DNA of 47,073 bases from Chitinophagales bacterium (GTDB lineage: Bacteria; Bacteroidota; Bacteroidia; Chitinophagales; Chitinophagaceae). The stretch covers positions 1-47,073 of the forward strand of contig JAATGJ010000059.1 in the NCBI GenBank assembly GCA_015654695.1, given 5' to 3'. The position numbers and the translations under genes were made by a program. Position 1 is the stretch's first letter. Each line of letters starts with the position of its first letter. Shown here in pieces: positions 32,166 through 40,898 of the stretch. The notes beneath the pieces were generated by a model. That model did no database searches and was not told where the DNA came from. It saw nothing but the letters and a program-made list of their open reading frames with translations.

Positions 32166-32292
32166 TTTTTTCTTTAAGACAACCTCTTCTTATGAAACAG
32201 CCATTGTCTTTCTGTTAACCTGCTGGATTTATTGCTTAGCAGGTATATGAAATTTTGATACCCATGAGGGTCAATTGTTTTTGGGTTATTAA

Positions 32293-32394
32293 GGTCCACC
32301 TGCGGATGTTCTGTATGAAAAGCAGAAGAGCCGTGAATTGGCAGGAATGCTGAATGACCTGGGCGACTACAGGGATAACCCGCTGTTTGAATAA
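32293..32394 (+). pseudogene. Possible 3' remnant of a degraded gene
   Basis: An open stretch of 33 codons between stops reads GPPADVLYEKQKSRELAGML then NDLGDYRDNPLFE and a TAA. The mixture of charged and hydrophobic residues looks like a real protein C-terminus, but no start or family is visible and upstream frames are closed. It lies in the 380-base gap before the NPP gene. It may be the tail of a deleted gene. Confidence 0.35.
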
Positions 32395-32432
32395 TACTAT
32401 ACTGGAAGAAAAATGAACTTGTCTTTATTAAA

Positions 32433-33737
32433 ATGAAACACGGTAATAGTTTGGCTGCACCTTACTACATTTGCTTTGTGAGAAAACTTTATTTATTTAT
32501 CCCGGTTCTTATTTATCATTTTAATATAGTTGCCCAGCCGGATACTGTGCAGCAGATCGTTGCCGGGAGAAAGAATAGCGTTGAACAGCAACAAAAGCCC
32601 TATGTACTATTAATATCTGCCGATGGTTTCAGGCATGATTATGCGGAAAAATATGGCGCGAAAACTTTACTGGCACTCAGCAGGCAGGGTATCAGGGCCG
32701 ATGCAATGATACCTTCTTATCCATCTCTTACTTTTCCCAATCATTATAGCATTGCCACCGGTTTATATCCTTCGCATCATGGGTTAGCCAGTAATTATTT
32801 TTATGCTCCGCAGCGCAGGCAATTTTATTCTATGAAAAAAACTGAAACGGTGAGGGATGGCAGTTGGTATGGAGGAACCCCGTTATGGGTACTGGCAGAG
32901 CAGCAGCAGATGCTTGCCGCCAGTTTTTACTGGGTAGGTACGGAAGCGGCTATCAAAGGAATTCATCCGACTTATTACTATTATTATAATGAGGATATCC
33001 CTGTTGACAGGCGGATACAGGTAGTAGTTGATTGGTTGCAGTTACCCCCGGAGCATCGCCCGCACTTTATTACTTTTTATCTTTCACAGGTAGATCATGA
33101 TGGTCATGATTATGGACCTGATGCGCCTGAAACAGGAAGAGCTGTAAGATGGGTTGACTCCGTTGTTCAAAAGCTAACTGTTGCCGTTACATCTACGGGA
33201 TTGCCCGTGAACTTTATTTTTGTAGCTGATCATGGCATGACAAAGATTGATAATGTAAATACCTTGCCTATGCCTGCGGCTGTTGATACCAGTAAGTTTT
33301 TTATTCCCCGGGGATTTGAACTGGTAGAGTTGTATGCAAAGAATAGAAGAGATATCAAACCCACTTATAAAAAACTAAAGAAGGAAGAAAAAGATTTTAC
33401 CGCTTATCTTAAAACGAACATGCCTGCACATCTTCATTACAGGAAAAAAGATGATGTAAAAGGAGTAATTGGCGACATATTGCTGATACCCACCTGGCCT
33501 AAAACATTTGGTTTTTCAACTACTAAACCTGACCCCGGCGCTCATGGGTTTGATCCGGCATTGGTGAAAGATATGCATACGATCTTCTATGCCTGGGGGC
33601 CAAATTTCAAAATGGGTATGCAGGTGCCCGCTTTTGAAAATGTGAATGTATATCCTGTGGTAACAAAAATTCTCGGGTTAAATTATACTGAAAAAATAGA
33701 TGGCGGCAAAGAACTGGCTGAAAAGATAGTAAAATGA
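32433..33737 (+). CDS. Secreted alkaline-phosphatase-superfamily nucleotide pyrophosphatase/phosphodiesterase (NPP type)
   Basis: The 434-residue protein has an N-terminal hydrophobic export signal (about 12-34, ending IVAQ). The metal site is complete. It comprises Asp64 in SADGFR, the nucleophile Thr100 in YPSLTFPNH, SQVDHDGHDYGP, VADHGMT, and the His of PGAHGFDP. NPP enzymes cleave phosphodiester or pyrophosphate bonds of nucleotides or lipids to scavenge phosphate or nucleosides. The spacing between motifs is standard. It is convergent with the GH13 gene. Confidence 0.93.
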   Translation: MKHGNSLAAPYYICFVRKLYLFIPVLIYHFNIVAQPDTVQQIVAGRKNSVEQQQKPYVLLISADGFRHDYAEKYGAKTLLALSRQGIRADAMIPSYPSLTFPNHYSIATGLYPSHHGLASNYFYAPQRRQFYSMKKTETVRDGSWYGGTPLWVLAEQQQMLAASFYWVGTEAAIKGIHPTYYYYYNEDIPVDRRIQVVVDWLQLPPEHRPHFITFYLSQVDHDGHDYGPDAPETGRAVRWVDSVVQKLTVAVTSTGLPVNFIFVADHGMTKIDNVNTLPMPAAVDTSKFFIPRGFELVELYAKNRRDIKPTYKKLKKEEKDFTAYLKTNMPAHLHYRKKDDVKGVIGDILLIPTWPKTFGFSTTKPDPGAHGFDPALVKDMHTIFYAWGPNFKMGMQVPAFENVNVYPVVTKILGLNYTEKIDGGKELAEKIVK

Positions 33738-33761
33738 ATAAACTATTTCGATAAATTACTA

Positions 33762-35519
33762 TCAGCCAAGTACCAGCACTTCCATAGCAGACAGCGTTAT
33801 TTCCGTTGTCCGGAATTGCCCTTGCTGAATACATGATTTAGGTGCGACACCCTGCCTGTTCAGCGGAAATAATATGTTCCAGTTTTTTCCTATCAAATTA
33901 ATGTGACTGTCAACCACAACATTAACAACAACTGTTTGCAAGGTATTCGTATTGGCGATTACCAAAATCTCCGTGTCATTCAGGATGCGGGAGTAAGCAA
34001 TGACACCGCCTTTAAAAGGAGAATAATCAAAGTCAATACCATTACCGCTGCATTTCCTGAAATACTGCCGGCCATAGCGTAAGGCTGGCTGATCATTATA
34101 TAGCTGGCTGAGTTCTTTAATATAAGTGAATAAAGGATGAGCGACAGAGAAAGCGTTTGCGTTGCCCCATAATGCTTCCCGTACAAATTCCCTTCTGTCG
34201 CCCCGGCCATCTAATCCCTGTTCAGTTCCATAATAGATACAGGATATTCCCTGCAGGGTCATCAGGCATGTCAATGCCAGTTTGGTCTGATCTGAAAATT
34301 GCGGTTGATGGAAACGTTCATTCAGATCGTGGTTGTCCAAAAAAGTAACATAGTACAAACCGGCATCACCATGCGAGCTTACAATTTTTTTCAATGCCTC
34401 TCTCCGGTTGTCAAAATGTTTTGCGAGTTCAGCAGGCGGAGCAAATCCTTTACAGACATCCACTAGTCTTTTGCGCATGGGAAAATCAATGGCGGCGTCA
34501 ACACCGATCATCTCCTCATCTTTTTCCGTATTCCGACCTATGAATTCGGCAATTCTTGCTTCATCATTATCCTGCCATACTTCACCAAAAGTGAAAAAAT
34601 TCTTTTTACCAATTGACAGCGCATATTCACGCATAGCATTTCCAAACACGCGGGCAAATTCCGGTTCTACATACTGCAGCGTATCAATCCGGTAACCATC
34701 CAGGTCAAACTTAGCGACCAGGTACTGGTAGGCGCTGATAAGATGTTTACGTACCGGGAATGTATTCGTTCCAGGATCTTTATAACCCGTTGCCAGTTCT
34801 TTCATCCGTGAAAAATCCCCATCATTCTCATTCCCGCCTTTGCGCCTGAAATATTTATTATCCTGCATTTCTTCCGGCCATATACCCGCATTTGCAGGCA
34901 GGTTATGAATTGCAGAAATATCTTTCCAGTCGCCTTGTGGTATCCCGTTCTCATCGCGCCAGAAAATTTCATATTCACCCTCGCTTCTGTATTCTCTTTC
35001 ATCCCGCATGCCCTCATAGTTAAAAAGGTCGCCGGTATGATTGAGTACGATATCAAGAATAATATAGATACCCATGCTATGCGCTTCATCTACCAGTTCC
35101 CTGAATTCCCTGTCAGCGATGGATGCATCCTGCGTGGCTGCAGCGGGGTTGTTGCAAAATCTTGGTTCTATGCGCATGAAATCAAATGTTCCATAACCGC
35201 CCCAGTAGTCACCGAACCATTGCGGGTTGATCAGTACAGGTGATAGCCAGATAGCGCCTGCGCCAAGTTGTTTGAGATAAGGCAACTGCTGGCGGATGCC
35301 GGCAAAATTTCCGCCCTGGTAGCTATTGCAGGGATAAGTGGGAGGTTTGGGCGTAGCGACAGGATTATTAAAGCGGTCAACGAGCAGAAAATAGATCCAG
35401 TGATCACGCCAGTCAGCAGGTGAAGGAAATGGATAAGGAATTCGATTGCCGTTTGAAGTAACTATAGTGGAAGGAGCCGCCTTCAGGATTTGAATAACGG
35501 CAGGGTCATTCAATTTCAT
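33762..35519 (-). CDS. Glycoside hydrolase family 13 alpha-amylase-type enzyme
   Basis: The 585-residue protein has the GH13 motifs in order: DIVLNH, GYRIDTLQ with the nucleophile Asp, FGEVW with the acid/base Glu, and FLDNHD. The N-terminus (WIYFLLVDRFNNP, then GGNFAGIRQQLPYLKQLGAGAIWLSPVL) is that of secreted or cytoplasmic amylase-like enzymes. A C-terminal beta domain ends TLSAMEVLVLG. No signal peptide is evident, so it probably works on maltodextrins in the cytoplasm. It is a lone gene rather than part of a maltose operon. Confidence 0.93.
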   Translation of the reverse strand: MKLNDPAVIQILKAAPSTIVTSNGNRIPYPFPSPADWRDHWIYFLLVDRFNNPVATPKPPTYPCNSYQGGNFAGIRQQLPYLKQLGAGAIWLSPVLINPQWFGDYWGGYGTFDFMRIEPRFCNNPAAATQDASIADREFRELVDEAHSMGIYIILDIVLNHTGDLFNYEGMRDEREYRSEGEYEIFWRDENGIPQGDWKDISAIHNLPANAGIWPEEMQDNKYFRRKGGNENDGDFSRMKELATGYKDPGTNTFPVRKHLISAYQYLVAKFDLDGYRIDTLQYVEPEFARVFGNAMREYALSIGKKNFFTFGEVWQDNDEARIAEFIGRNTEKDEEMIGVDAAIDFPMRKRLVDVCKGFAPPAELAKHFDNRREALKKIVSSHGDAGLYYVTFLDNHDLNERFHQPQFSDQTKLALTCLMTLQGISCIYYGTEQGLDGRGDRREFVREALWGNANAFSVAHPLFTYIKELSQLYNDQPALRYGRQYFRKCSGNGIDFDYSPFKGGVIAYSRILNDTEILVIANTNTLQTVVVNVVVDSHINLIGKNWNILFPLNRQGVAPKSCIQQGQFRTTEITLSAMEVLVLG

Positions 35520-35848
35520 CGGATAAAGTTTTGGTTCAATATGAAGTTAAGAAAATTGCGCCGGGAAAAAAGAAGAGATGATTAAAAATTGTTGTACTTT
35601 TTTCAGGAAGCCTGTACTGCGGCAAAGGTTGAAATCTATGATCAGGCAACCGGGAAAGAACAGGTATTATTCATGAGTTGCATAGAACTTTCTTTGTGTG
35701 GTATAAGTTGTTTAAAATATTTCCGGAAACTTTAAAATAACCCTGAACAAAAGTGCGGTAAAAAATAATATGCAATAGCAAGAGGATATTCATTTATGAA
35801 AATCATAGTATATTGTAAAAGAATGGTAATTAGAAAAGAAAACAATAG
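35520..35848. other. 329-base intergenic region
   Basis: No supported gene. A 42-codon open stretch at about 35606-35732 includes AAKVEIYDQATGKEQVLF, which could be a fragment of a lost gene but lacks a start. The rest is AT-rich and presumably holds the promoters of the GH13 gene (left) and the DUF6268 gene (right); no clear TAnnTTTG box is placed correctly. Confidence 0.5.
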
Positions 35849-36898
35849 ATGATAAAGTTCCGTATGAGTAAGGTGGCCTGTTTTTTTTATGTTTGTTTGT
35901 GCATGATCTTGTCTCTTACGTCTTCTTATGCGCAGGAAATATTTTCCTGGAGCAAGGAAAAGGAATATTGTAATCCTTCAGTGATAGGCCTGCCGAGGGC
36001 AAAAGCTGTAATAATAAAATATGAGCTCCAGCCGGGATATAAAATAATTTCAACAGGTAAGATGGGAAGTTATGGAAACAGTGAAGCTAAAATAGACCGC
36101 AACCGCCGCTGGGACCTTCGTCTCCGTTTTCCCATCGTCAACAAATCTTCTATCACCATTGCAGGGGGTATTAAGTATTCAATCGAGGAATTCCGGTTTA
36201 GTAACCACTCAACGAATAATTATGAGTTTTATAAAAATATGGAAGACCGCCCGCTAAAGAGTATAGGTATCCATTTTTATGTGGTGAAGCCAACAAAAAA
36301 TAAAAAATACTTTATCCTGCGCAGCAGCTTTGACCTGAATGGTGATTATGGTTCAGAGAAGTTTGGTAAAAGAGAATTCCTGAAATTTTCTGTTACGCCG
36401 CTGATCGGCTGGAAACAAAATGAAAACTTGTCTTATGCAGTCGGGTTTTCCTACGGCTATACATTCGGTGTACCGCTCATTGTACCTGTTATTTCTTTTA
36501 ATAAAAATTTCAATTGCCACCTGGGAATAGAAAGTGTGCTTCCTGTCAGCCTGAAACTTCGTTATACAAAAAATGAAAAGAATTTCTGGTATGCGGGGCT
36601 TGAGCTGGCTGGCGCGTCTTACCGGCTGGACAATGCAGGAACGCCATTCAGCGCTTACAACAAGCTTCACCTGTTCCGTTCAGAACTTCGTTATACACTT
36701 ACTTATGAAAGGGAGATACATGACTGGTTATGGTTGGGTATTGAAGGTGGTTACCGGCAAAATCTCCGCTTCAGTTTAAATAATGGCCCACGAACCAGGT
36801 CCAATGTCATCATTAGCAATAAACTCAACGGCGCAGCCGTGATCAATGCCAGCATTTTTGTGGTACCGCCGCAACAGTTTTTTAAGAAAAAGAAATAA
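35849..36898 (+). CDS. DUF6268-like outer-membrane beta-barrel protein
   Basis: The 349-residue protein has a signal peptide (from MSKVACFFYVCLCMILSL to SSYAQ). I kept the upstream ATG, though the Met six codons in is equally possible. The mature part has alternating aromatic and polar strands, such as KYFILRSSFDLNGDYGSEKF, LSYAVGFSYGYTFG, and LWLGIEGGYRQNLRFSL. These are typical of a 10-12-strand outer-membrane barrel, and the pattern fits DUF6268. Role is unknown; possibly a pore or an envelope structural protein. Confidence 0.8.
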   Translation: MIKFRMSKVACFFYVCLCMILSLTSSYAQEIFSWSKEKEYCNPSVIGLPRAKAVIIKYELQPGYKIISTGKMGSYGNSEAKIDRNRRWDLRLRFPIVNKSSITIAGGIKYSIEEFRFSNHSTNNYEFYKNMEDRPLKSIGIHFYVVKPTKNKKYFILRSSFDLNGDYGSEKFGKREFLKFSVTPLIGWKQNENLSYAVGFSYGYTFGVPLIVPVISFNKNFNCHLGIESVLPVSLKLRYTKNEKNFWYAGLELAGASYRLDNAGTPFSAYNKLHLFRSELRYTLTYEREIHDWLWLGIEGGYRQNLRFSLNNGPRTRSNVIISNKLNGAAVINASIFVVPPQQFFKKKK

Positions 36899-37017
36899 GG
36901 CATCCTGGTGAGCCTGTTCCGGGCATGCCATTGATGGTTCTCCTTTAGCCGCGATCTTATCACCAGCCGGAGTTTTATGCAAACATGGGAGCTTCCATAA
37001 CGGAGCATACTACGAAA

Positions 37018-37045
37018 AACAAAAAACCGGCATACTGACCGGTTT
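37018..37045 (-). terminator. Terminator of the 36-residue membrane-protein gene
   Basis: On the minus strand AAACCGG (37045-37039) pairs with CCGGTTT (37030-37024) over an 8-base loop, followed by a T-run. It begins about 32 bases after the stop of the small ORF and supports that ORF being transcribed on its own. Confidence 0.75.
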
Positions 37046-37076
37046 GCAATCTGTTAATGAGATGAACTGGTAATTA

Positions 37077-37187
37077 CTATTGATTGTAAGCCCACAGTGA
37101 AATCACTGCAGTCAGAAGAAATACACCGGCAATCACCAAAGTAGCCTGTACTTTTTCATCTTTTAATAAAGTGTTGATCTTTTTCAT
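37077..37187 (-). CDS. 36-residue single-span membrane protein
   Basis: A short gene below usual ORF cut-offs. From the ATG at 37187 it encodes MKKINTLLKDEKVQ, then ATLVIAGVFLLTAVISLW as one hydrophobic helix (about 15-32), ending AYNQ. Supporting signs are a plausible N-in orientation with a charged start, a T-run terminator 32 bases downstream, and an 18-base near-palindrome 31 bases upstream of the ATG. No family is recognised. It could be an assembly factor or a regulator of a membrane complex, or a chance ORF; codon choice looks ordinary. Confidence 0.65.
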   Translation of the reverse strand: MKKINTLLKDEKVQATLVIAGVFLLTAVISLWAYNQ

Positions 37188-37217
37188 GCACAAAAAATTT
37201 TAAGTATCGAAAAAAGG

Positions 37218-37235
37218 GTTTGGGACGTTCCAAAC
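37218..37235. promoter_or_regulatory. Near-palindrome upstream of the 36-residue gene
   Basis: GTTTGG and CCAAAC are exact reverse complements around GACGTT, giving an 18-base near-palindrome 31 bases before the small ORF start. It may be an operator for the small gene. Confidence 0.45.
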
Positions 37236-37376
37236 GAATACGGAGATTACGAAACCAAGTTTCTTTTGTGATTTTACAAAGGGTGGGAAAGAGGCAAATC
37301 TACACAATTAAAAGGTGCTGGTCAAGAAGTGAGGCATCTATTTTCAAATAAAACCATTTTTTTAATATTGGGCAAC

Positions 37377-38216
37377 TTATTGAAAAAGAGATAGTTGAAG
37401 GTTGACTGACCTGGTATATTTACGATTTGCCGCTTTTAAGGCCGGGCCAGCGCCATCAATAGTAAATAAAGGTGTCTCCTGGTAGCGGGAAGCGACGGTT
37501 ATTTTGGTGGCACCCGCTTGTCGGGTAAACAGATCATTTACCAGTTCAACTGAGTTATTATTTTTTGATAAATGCGATAAAAGTAAATGGCTTAAATGAT
37601 CGCCACGGTGATTTATAAACAGGTCCAGCGCCTGTGTATTGGATAAATGGCCTTTATCACCACTGATCCTTTTTTTAAGATGGTAGGGATATCCGCCTTT
37701 CTCCAGCATATCCTCACAATAATTCGTTTCCAGGAAAACGGCGTGGCACTGCTTAAAATATTTTTTTACCTGGTTGCAGGAAAATCCAATATCAGTAAAG
37801 ACCCCCACCTTCAATTGTTTATAGGAAATAATGAAACTATGGGGGTCCACAGCATCATGCGATTTGGTAAAGGCTTTGACAGATAATCCACCGATGGTGA
37901 CAGGCTTATTGGGGCCGAAGCCGGAGATCAAATGATCCTGTACAGGTATCCTGCTGTTTTGAAAAGTAGCTGAAGTGATATAAACAGGAAGCTGGTATTT
38001 TTTTGAAAGACCGGGGACGCCGGTAATATGATCTGTATGTTCATGCGAGACAAAAATGGCTTTGACAAGGGACATGGATAAGCCAAGTTTTTTCATTCTT
38101 CTTTCCGTTTCGCGGCAGGAGATGCCCGCATCTATTAACACAGCTTCGGTATCGTTACCGATATAGTAGCAATTGCCATTGCTGCCGGAATTCAATGAAG
38201 TGATAAAAAGTGACAT
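37377..38216 (-). CDS. YycJ/WalJ-like MBL-fold hydrolase
   Basis: The metallo-beta-lactamase-fold protein has 279 residues from the ATG at 38216 (MSLFITSLNSGSNGNCYYIG, the typical YycJ start); an ATG three codons upstream is less likely. Metal motif SHEHTDH is at 57-63, with further ligands in AFTKSHDAVDPHSF, GVFTDIGF, and LLSHLSKNNN near the C-terminus. YycJ proteins are 5'-exonuclease-like enzymes implicated in cell-wall regulation or mismatch repair. A single gene here. Confidence 0.9.
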   Translation of the reverse strand: MSLFITSLNSGSNGNCYYIGNDTEAVLIDAGISCRETERRMKKLGLSMSLVKAIFVSHEHTDHITGVPGLSKKYQLPVYITSATFQNSRIPVQDHLISGFGPNKPVTIGGLSVKAFTKSHDAVDPHSFIISYKQLKVGVFTDIGFSCNQVKKYFKQCHAVFLETNYCEDMLEKGGYPYHLKKRISGDKGHLSNTQALDLFINHRGDHLSHLLLSHLSKNNNSVELVNDLFTRQAGATKITVASRYQETPLFTIDGAGPALKAANRKYTRSVNLQLSLFQ

Positions 38217-38388
38217 GAGAATCAAAATTAAGGTATAGTCACAAATTTGATGGTGCTATTAAACTTATTTGCCTTATTAAATATCCGGGTACAGGGGAAA
38301 TAAAAATTACGATATTTGAAAACGTATTACGCAACCGGTCAGGGTGTTCCAACAGGGAAGAAACTAAAAAGAAAGAGAAACACAGAAT

Positions 38389-38772
38389 ATGAAAGCAAAG
38401 CTGACAGCATCAGCCCCTATACTGCTTGTAAAGGATGTTATTTATTCTGCCAACTGGTACAGGGATAAATTAGGATTTGAGATAGCCGGTTTTTACGGTG
38501 AACCGCCCGGTTTTGCCATCATTCAAAGGGATCATATGTATGTAATGTTTTGCAAATGCCCGCTTGAAAAAATTATTGCTAACTGGAAGGTAGTTGATAA
38601 AACAAGTAATGTTTACTTCTGGGTGGACGATGTGGAAAAATTATATGAAGAGTACAAAGCAAGCGGCGCTACCATAGATTGGGATCTTTGTACACAGCCT
38701 TATGGTGTAAAGGAATTCGGTATTAATGATCCGGAGGAATATGATATTGCTTTCGGGCAGGTCATAAGTTGA
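38389..38772 (+). CDS. VOC-fold protein (bleomycin-resistance-like)
   Basis: The 127-residue protein begins LTASAPILLVKDVIYSANWYRDKLGF, the first VOC strand-helix unit. The second unit has NVYFWVDDVEKLYEEYKASGATI and KEFGINDPEEYDIAFGQ. The pattern fits bleomycin-binding or extradiol-like members. The usual DPDGN turn is DPEEY here. It is the third VOC gene of the window but is not close to the two in the ArsR operon. It is monocistronic. Confidence 0.88.
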   Translation: MKAKLTASAPILLVKDVIYSANWYRDKLGFEIAGFYGEPPGFAIIQRDHMYVMFCKCPLEKIIANWKVVDKTSNVYFWVDDVEKLYEEYKASGATIDWDLCTQPYGVKEFGINDPEEYDIAFGQVIS

Positions 38773-38921
38773 CCTCTATAAGCCACACAAACTAACACAG
38801 TAGTAAATTTATCCTCAGCTATTTTTTCGTGGAAATACGAACGGGATTACTTTATTTATTGCGGGTACTTACCATTGCAGTTATCTTTTCCTGTTATTAA
38901 CTTGCATCTTCGTTCCACCTT

Positions 38922-39122
38922 ATGAAAAAGCTGTTATCCACCTTTTGCTGCATATTGTATATACATAGTATCGCTCAGTCGCCGGCAGATATCAAAGTCA
39001 TCTCTTCCAAAACGACCGGGGAGAAAGTGCTGATAAAAGCATTGGCTGTTATTGTAAACCCTGAAGGAAATAAAAAACCACCTGCACGAAAGATCAATCT
39101 TTCTTCAAATGAATGTCCTTAG
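38922..39122 (+). CDS. Short secreted protein, possibly truncated by a stop codon
   Basis: The 66-residue frame has a signal peptide (MKKLLSTFCCILYIHSIAQ) and a lysine-rich mature part (DIKVISSKTTGEKVLIKALAVIVNPEG). It ends at a TAG (39120-39122) after NECP. The same frame continues for 19 more codons (GKGSLHNVKFILQTKKAGS) to a TAA at 39182 with similar composition, so an ancestral gene of about 86 residues may have acquired a stop. No family recognised. Confidence 0.5.
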   Translation: MKKLLSTFCCILYIHSIAQSPADIKVISSKTTGEKVLIKALAVIVNPEGNKKPPARKINLSSNECP

Positions 39123-39227
39123 GGAAAAGGATCACTTCACAACGTTAAGTTTATTTTGCAAACGAAGAAGGCCGGTTCTTAATATGATTTCCTGGCATTG
39201 ATCACTATAGGAGGACGCAACCCGGTT

Positions 39228-39776
39228 TTATACCTGCGGAACCAGGCATTCTTTGAATTGGACTATTTCCACTCCTGATCTTCTTTTTAATAAATCAAGA
39301 AGTTCAGCTGCTGCTGTGTGCGGAATGAAATATTCCAGTATGTAGCCGTAGGTACAGCTTTCGTAGTAAGACTGGTATATATTCAGGAATTTGTAAGAAG
39401 GCACATGGCGATAGAAGTCAATCTCCATTTCGTCGTGACTTATAAATGCGATCAGTTTGGCATTGTTACCTTCTTCACCATGGTTGCATTCCATTTGCAG
39501 CGGAGTATAACCACCTGCCTGCACCACTTTTACATTGTGTTCAGGAAAATGCTCCGACCGGGTAGCATTCATAAAATTGAATTTGAAATCCTGGTCAGGC
39601 CATTCATGCTGTGATACATAACGGAATTTGCTTTTTGTTTCCGCTTCCTGCAGCAGGGTTGATTCTTCATGACCGTTAATCAGCCTCCTGGCATATTGTT
39701 CCCATTTTGTAACGAATTGATCGAATCCAAGATTGGTAATAAAGCCAACAAACTGTATGATAGTATCTTTTTTCAT
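39228..39776 (-). CDS. Conserved-looking hypothetical protein
   Basis: The protein has 182 residues starting at MKKDTIIQFVGFITNLGFDQF; the open frame extends 16 codons upstream but without support. Notable segments are FRYVSQHEWPDQDFKFNFMNATRSEHFPEHNVKVV, GGYTPLQMECNHGEEGNNAKL, and FIPHTAAAELLDLLKRRSGVEIVQFKECLV. There is no signal peptide or membrane helix, so it is probably cytoplasmic. I do not recognise a domain. Confidence 0.75.
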   Translation of the reverse strand: MKKDTIIQFVGFITNLGFDQFVTKWEQYARRLINGHEESTLLQEAETKSKFRYVSQHEWPDQDFKFNFMNATRSEHFPEHNVKVVQAGGYTPLQMECNHGEEGNNAKLIAFISHDEMEIDFYRHVPSYKFLNIYQSYYESCTYGYILEYFIPHTAAAELLDLLKRRSGVEIVQFKECLVPQV

Positions 39777-39824
39777 GAGCGAATGTTTAATAATGAAAGC
39801 TAAATAAGAAATTGTTTTTGTCAA

Positions 39825-40218
39825 TCATAAGCTGCCGGTTTTTGATCCCTTTATTTAAAACTGAGATGACTCTCAGCGTTGGCGATCGTAAAATAATTGA
39901 CATAAGTGAAAGACAAAATGGAGACATAATGGTCTGCACAACATGCAATATAACCTTTATTAGCCGTATTAGCCTTATTATCTGTTGCAGGAATACTCAT
40001 CCATGGCATAGTTGTTAATGAAAGATAAACTCAGGTGACTGATGCAATAAAAGTAAAAGGTGTAGCTTGATTTTCCTCGATGCTTTCTTCGTGGGCTCAA
40101 AAGAGAGAGAAAAGTAATTTCGGAGCGGATATTGATTTAACGCAATCAATTAATGCAATTGTTTTACCATTTGCGGTATAATAGAATTATTTCATCAGAA
40201 ACGCTGAACAACCAGCAG
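39825..40218. other. 394-base intergenic region without a gene
   Basis: No frame of gene quality is seen on either strand. The stretch is AT-rich near both ends and has no obvious large repeat. It separates the hypothetical gene at 39.2 kb from the tandem small-protein pair. Confidence 0.6.
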
Positions 40219-40422
40219 CTAATTTTTGCTAAAAGTTTTAAGAGGAAAATTTTTGACAGGAGTATCTAAAAATGCAGACAAAGCCTTCAGCCATACATCA
40301 TCTGCTTTGCCCAACGCAATGATATCCTGCAGGTATAAACATCTTTTGCGGTAATCTATATTTTCCAGTATGAAGCGGATTACCAGTTTTTTTGTCGCGT
40401 GAGAAGAAAATGTACGGGTCAT
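40219..40422 (-). CDS. Small protein, paralog A of a tandem pair
   Basis: The 67-residue protein carries FILENIDYRKRCLYLQDII and a C-terminal DTPVKNFPLKTFSKN tail. It shares roughly 37 of 66 aligned positions with the product of 40698-40898, and most differences are conservative (Lys/Arg, Asp/Glu, Phe/Tyr), which is strong evidence that both are translated. No transmembrane helix or signal peptide; predicted helical and cytoplasmic. No family recognised. The leader 30-50 bases upstream also resembles that of paralog B (CTGGCATnATTTT), so the duplication includes control sequence. Confidence 0.75.
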   Translation of the reverse strand: MTRTFSSHATKKLVIRFILENIDYRKRCLYLQDIIALGKADDVWLKALSAFLDTPVKNFPLKTFSKN

Positions 40423-40697
40423 ACGATGGGTTTATTAATAAGTGTAAAAATTATGCCAGCTTCCCGGTGGGGATAGAATGATATTTTCATTTTAGTTAAT
40501 TTAAATATCGGCAAGAAGAATCAATCATACCAAAAAATGTGATCAGTGGGAAATATTTTACTCTAAACGGGGTATATCAATTGTATGGGTGATGTATCGC
40601 AGAATATTTCAGATTGCATTATCCCGGTATTTGTGGAGTAGTGGACATGCGGAACGGTTTCGTCAGCAAAATGATCATATTGAACGTAAAACCGCCT

Positions 40698-40898
40698 TCA
40701 ATTTTTACTGAATGCCTGGGAAAAGCTACTGGCAGGCGTATCGAAAAATGCAGCCAGTGCATGCCGCCATATTTCGTTTTCTTTGCTCATGGAGATGATC
40801 TCTTGCAGGAATAAACACTTTTTGCGATATTCTATGTTTTCCAGTATGAATGTGAGCGTTAGTTTTTTTGTTAATTCGCAGGAATAAGTGTTGGTCAT
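40698..40898 (-). CDS. Small protein, paralog B of a tandem pair
   Basis: A 66-residue protein with FILENIEYRKKCLFLQEIISM, a WRHALAAFFDTP segment, and the same FSKN C-terminus as paralog A 276 bases downstream. The invariant Tyr-Arg-Lys-x-Cys-Leu-x-Leu-Gln core and the Phe-Asp/Leu-Asp-Thr-Pro turn mark the family. Both have a single Cys in the core; this copy has a second Cys near the N-terminus. Function is unknown; small helical regulatory or adaptor proteins are possible. Confidence 0.75.
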   Translation of the reverse strand: MTNTYSCELTKKLTLTFILENIEYRKKCLFLQEIISMSKENEIWRHALAAFFDTPASSFSQAFSKN

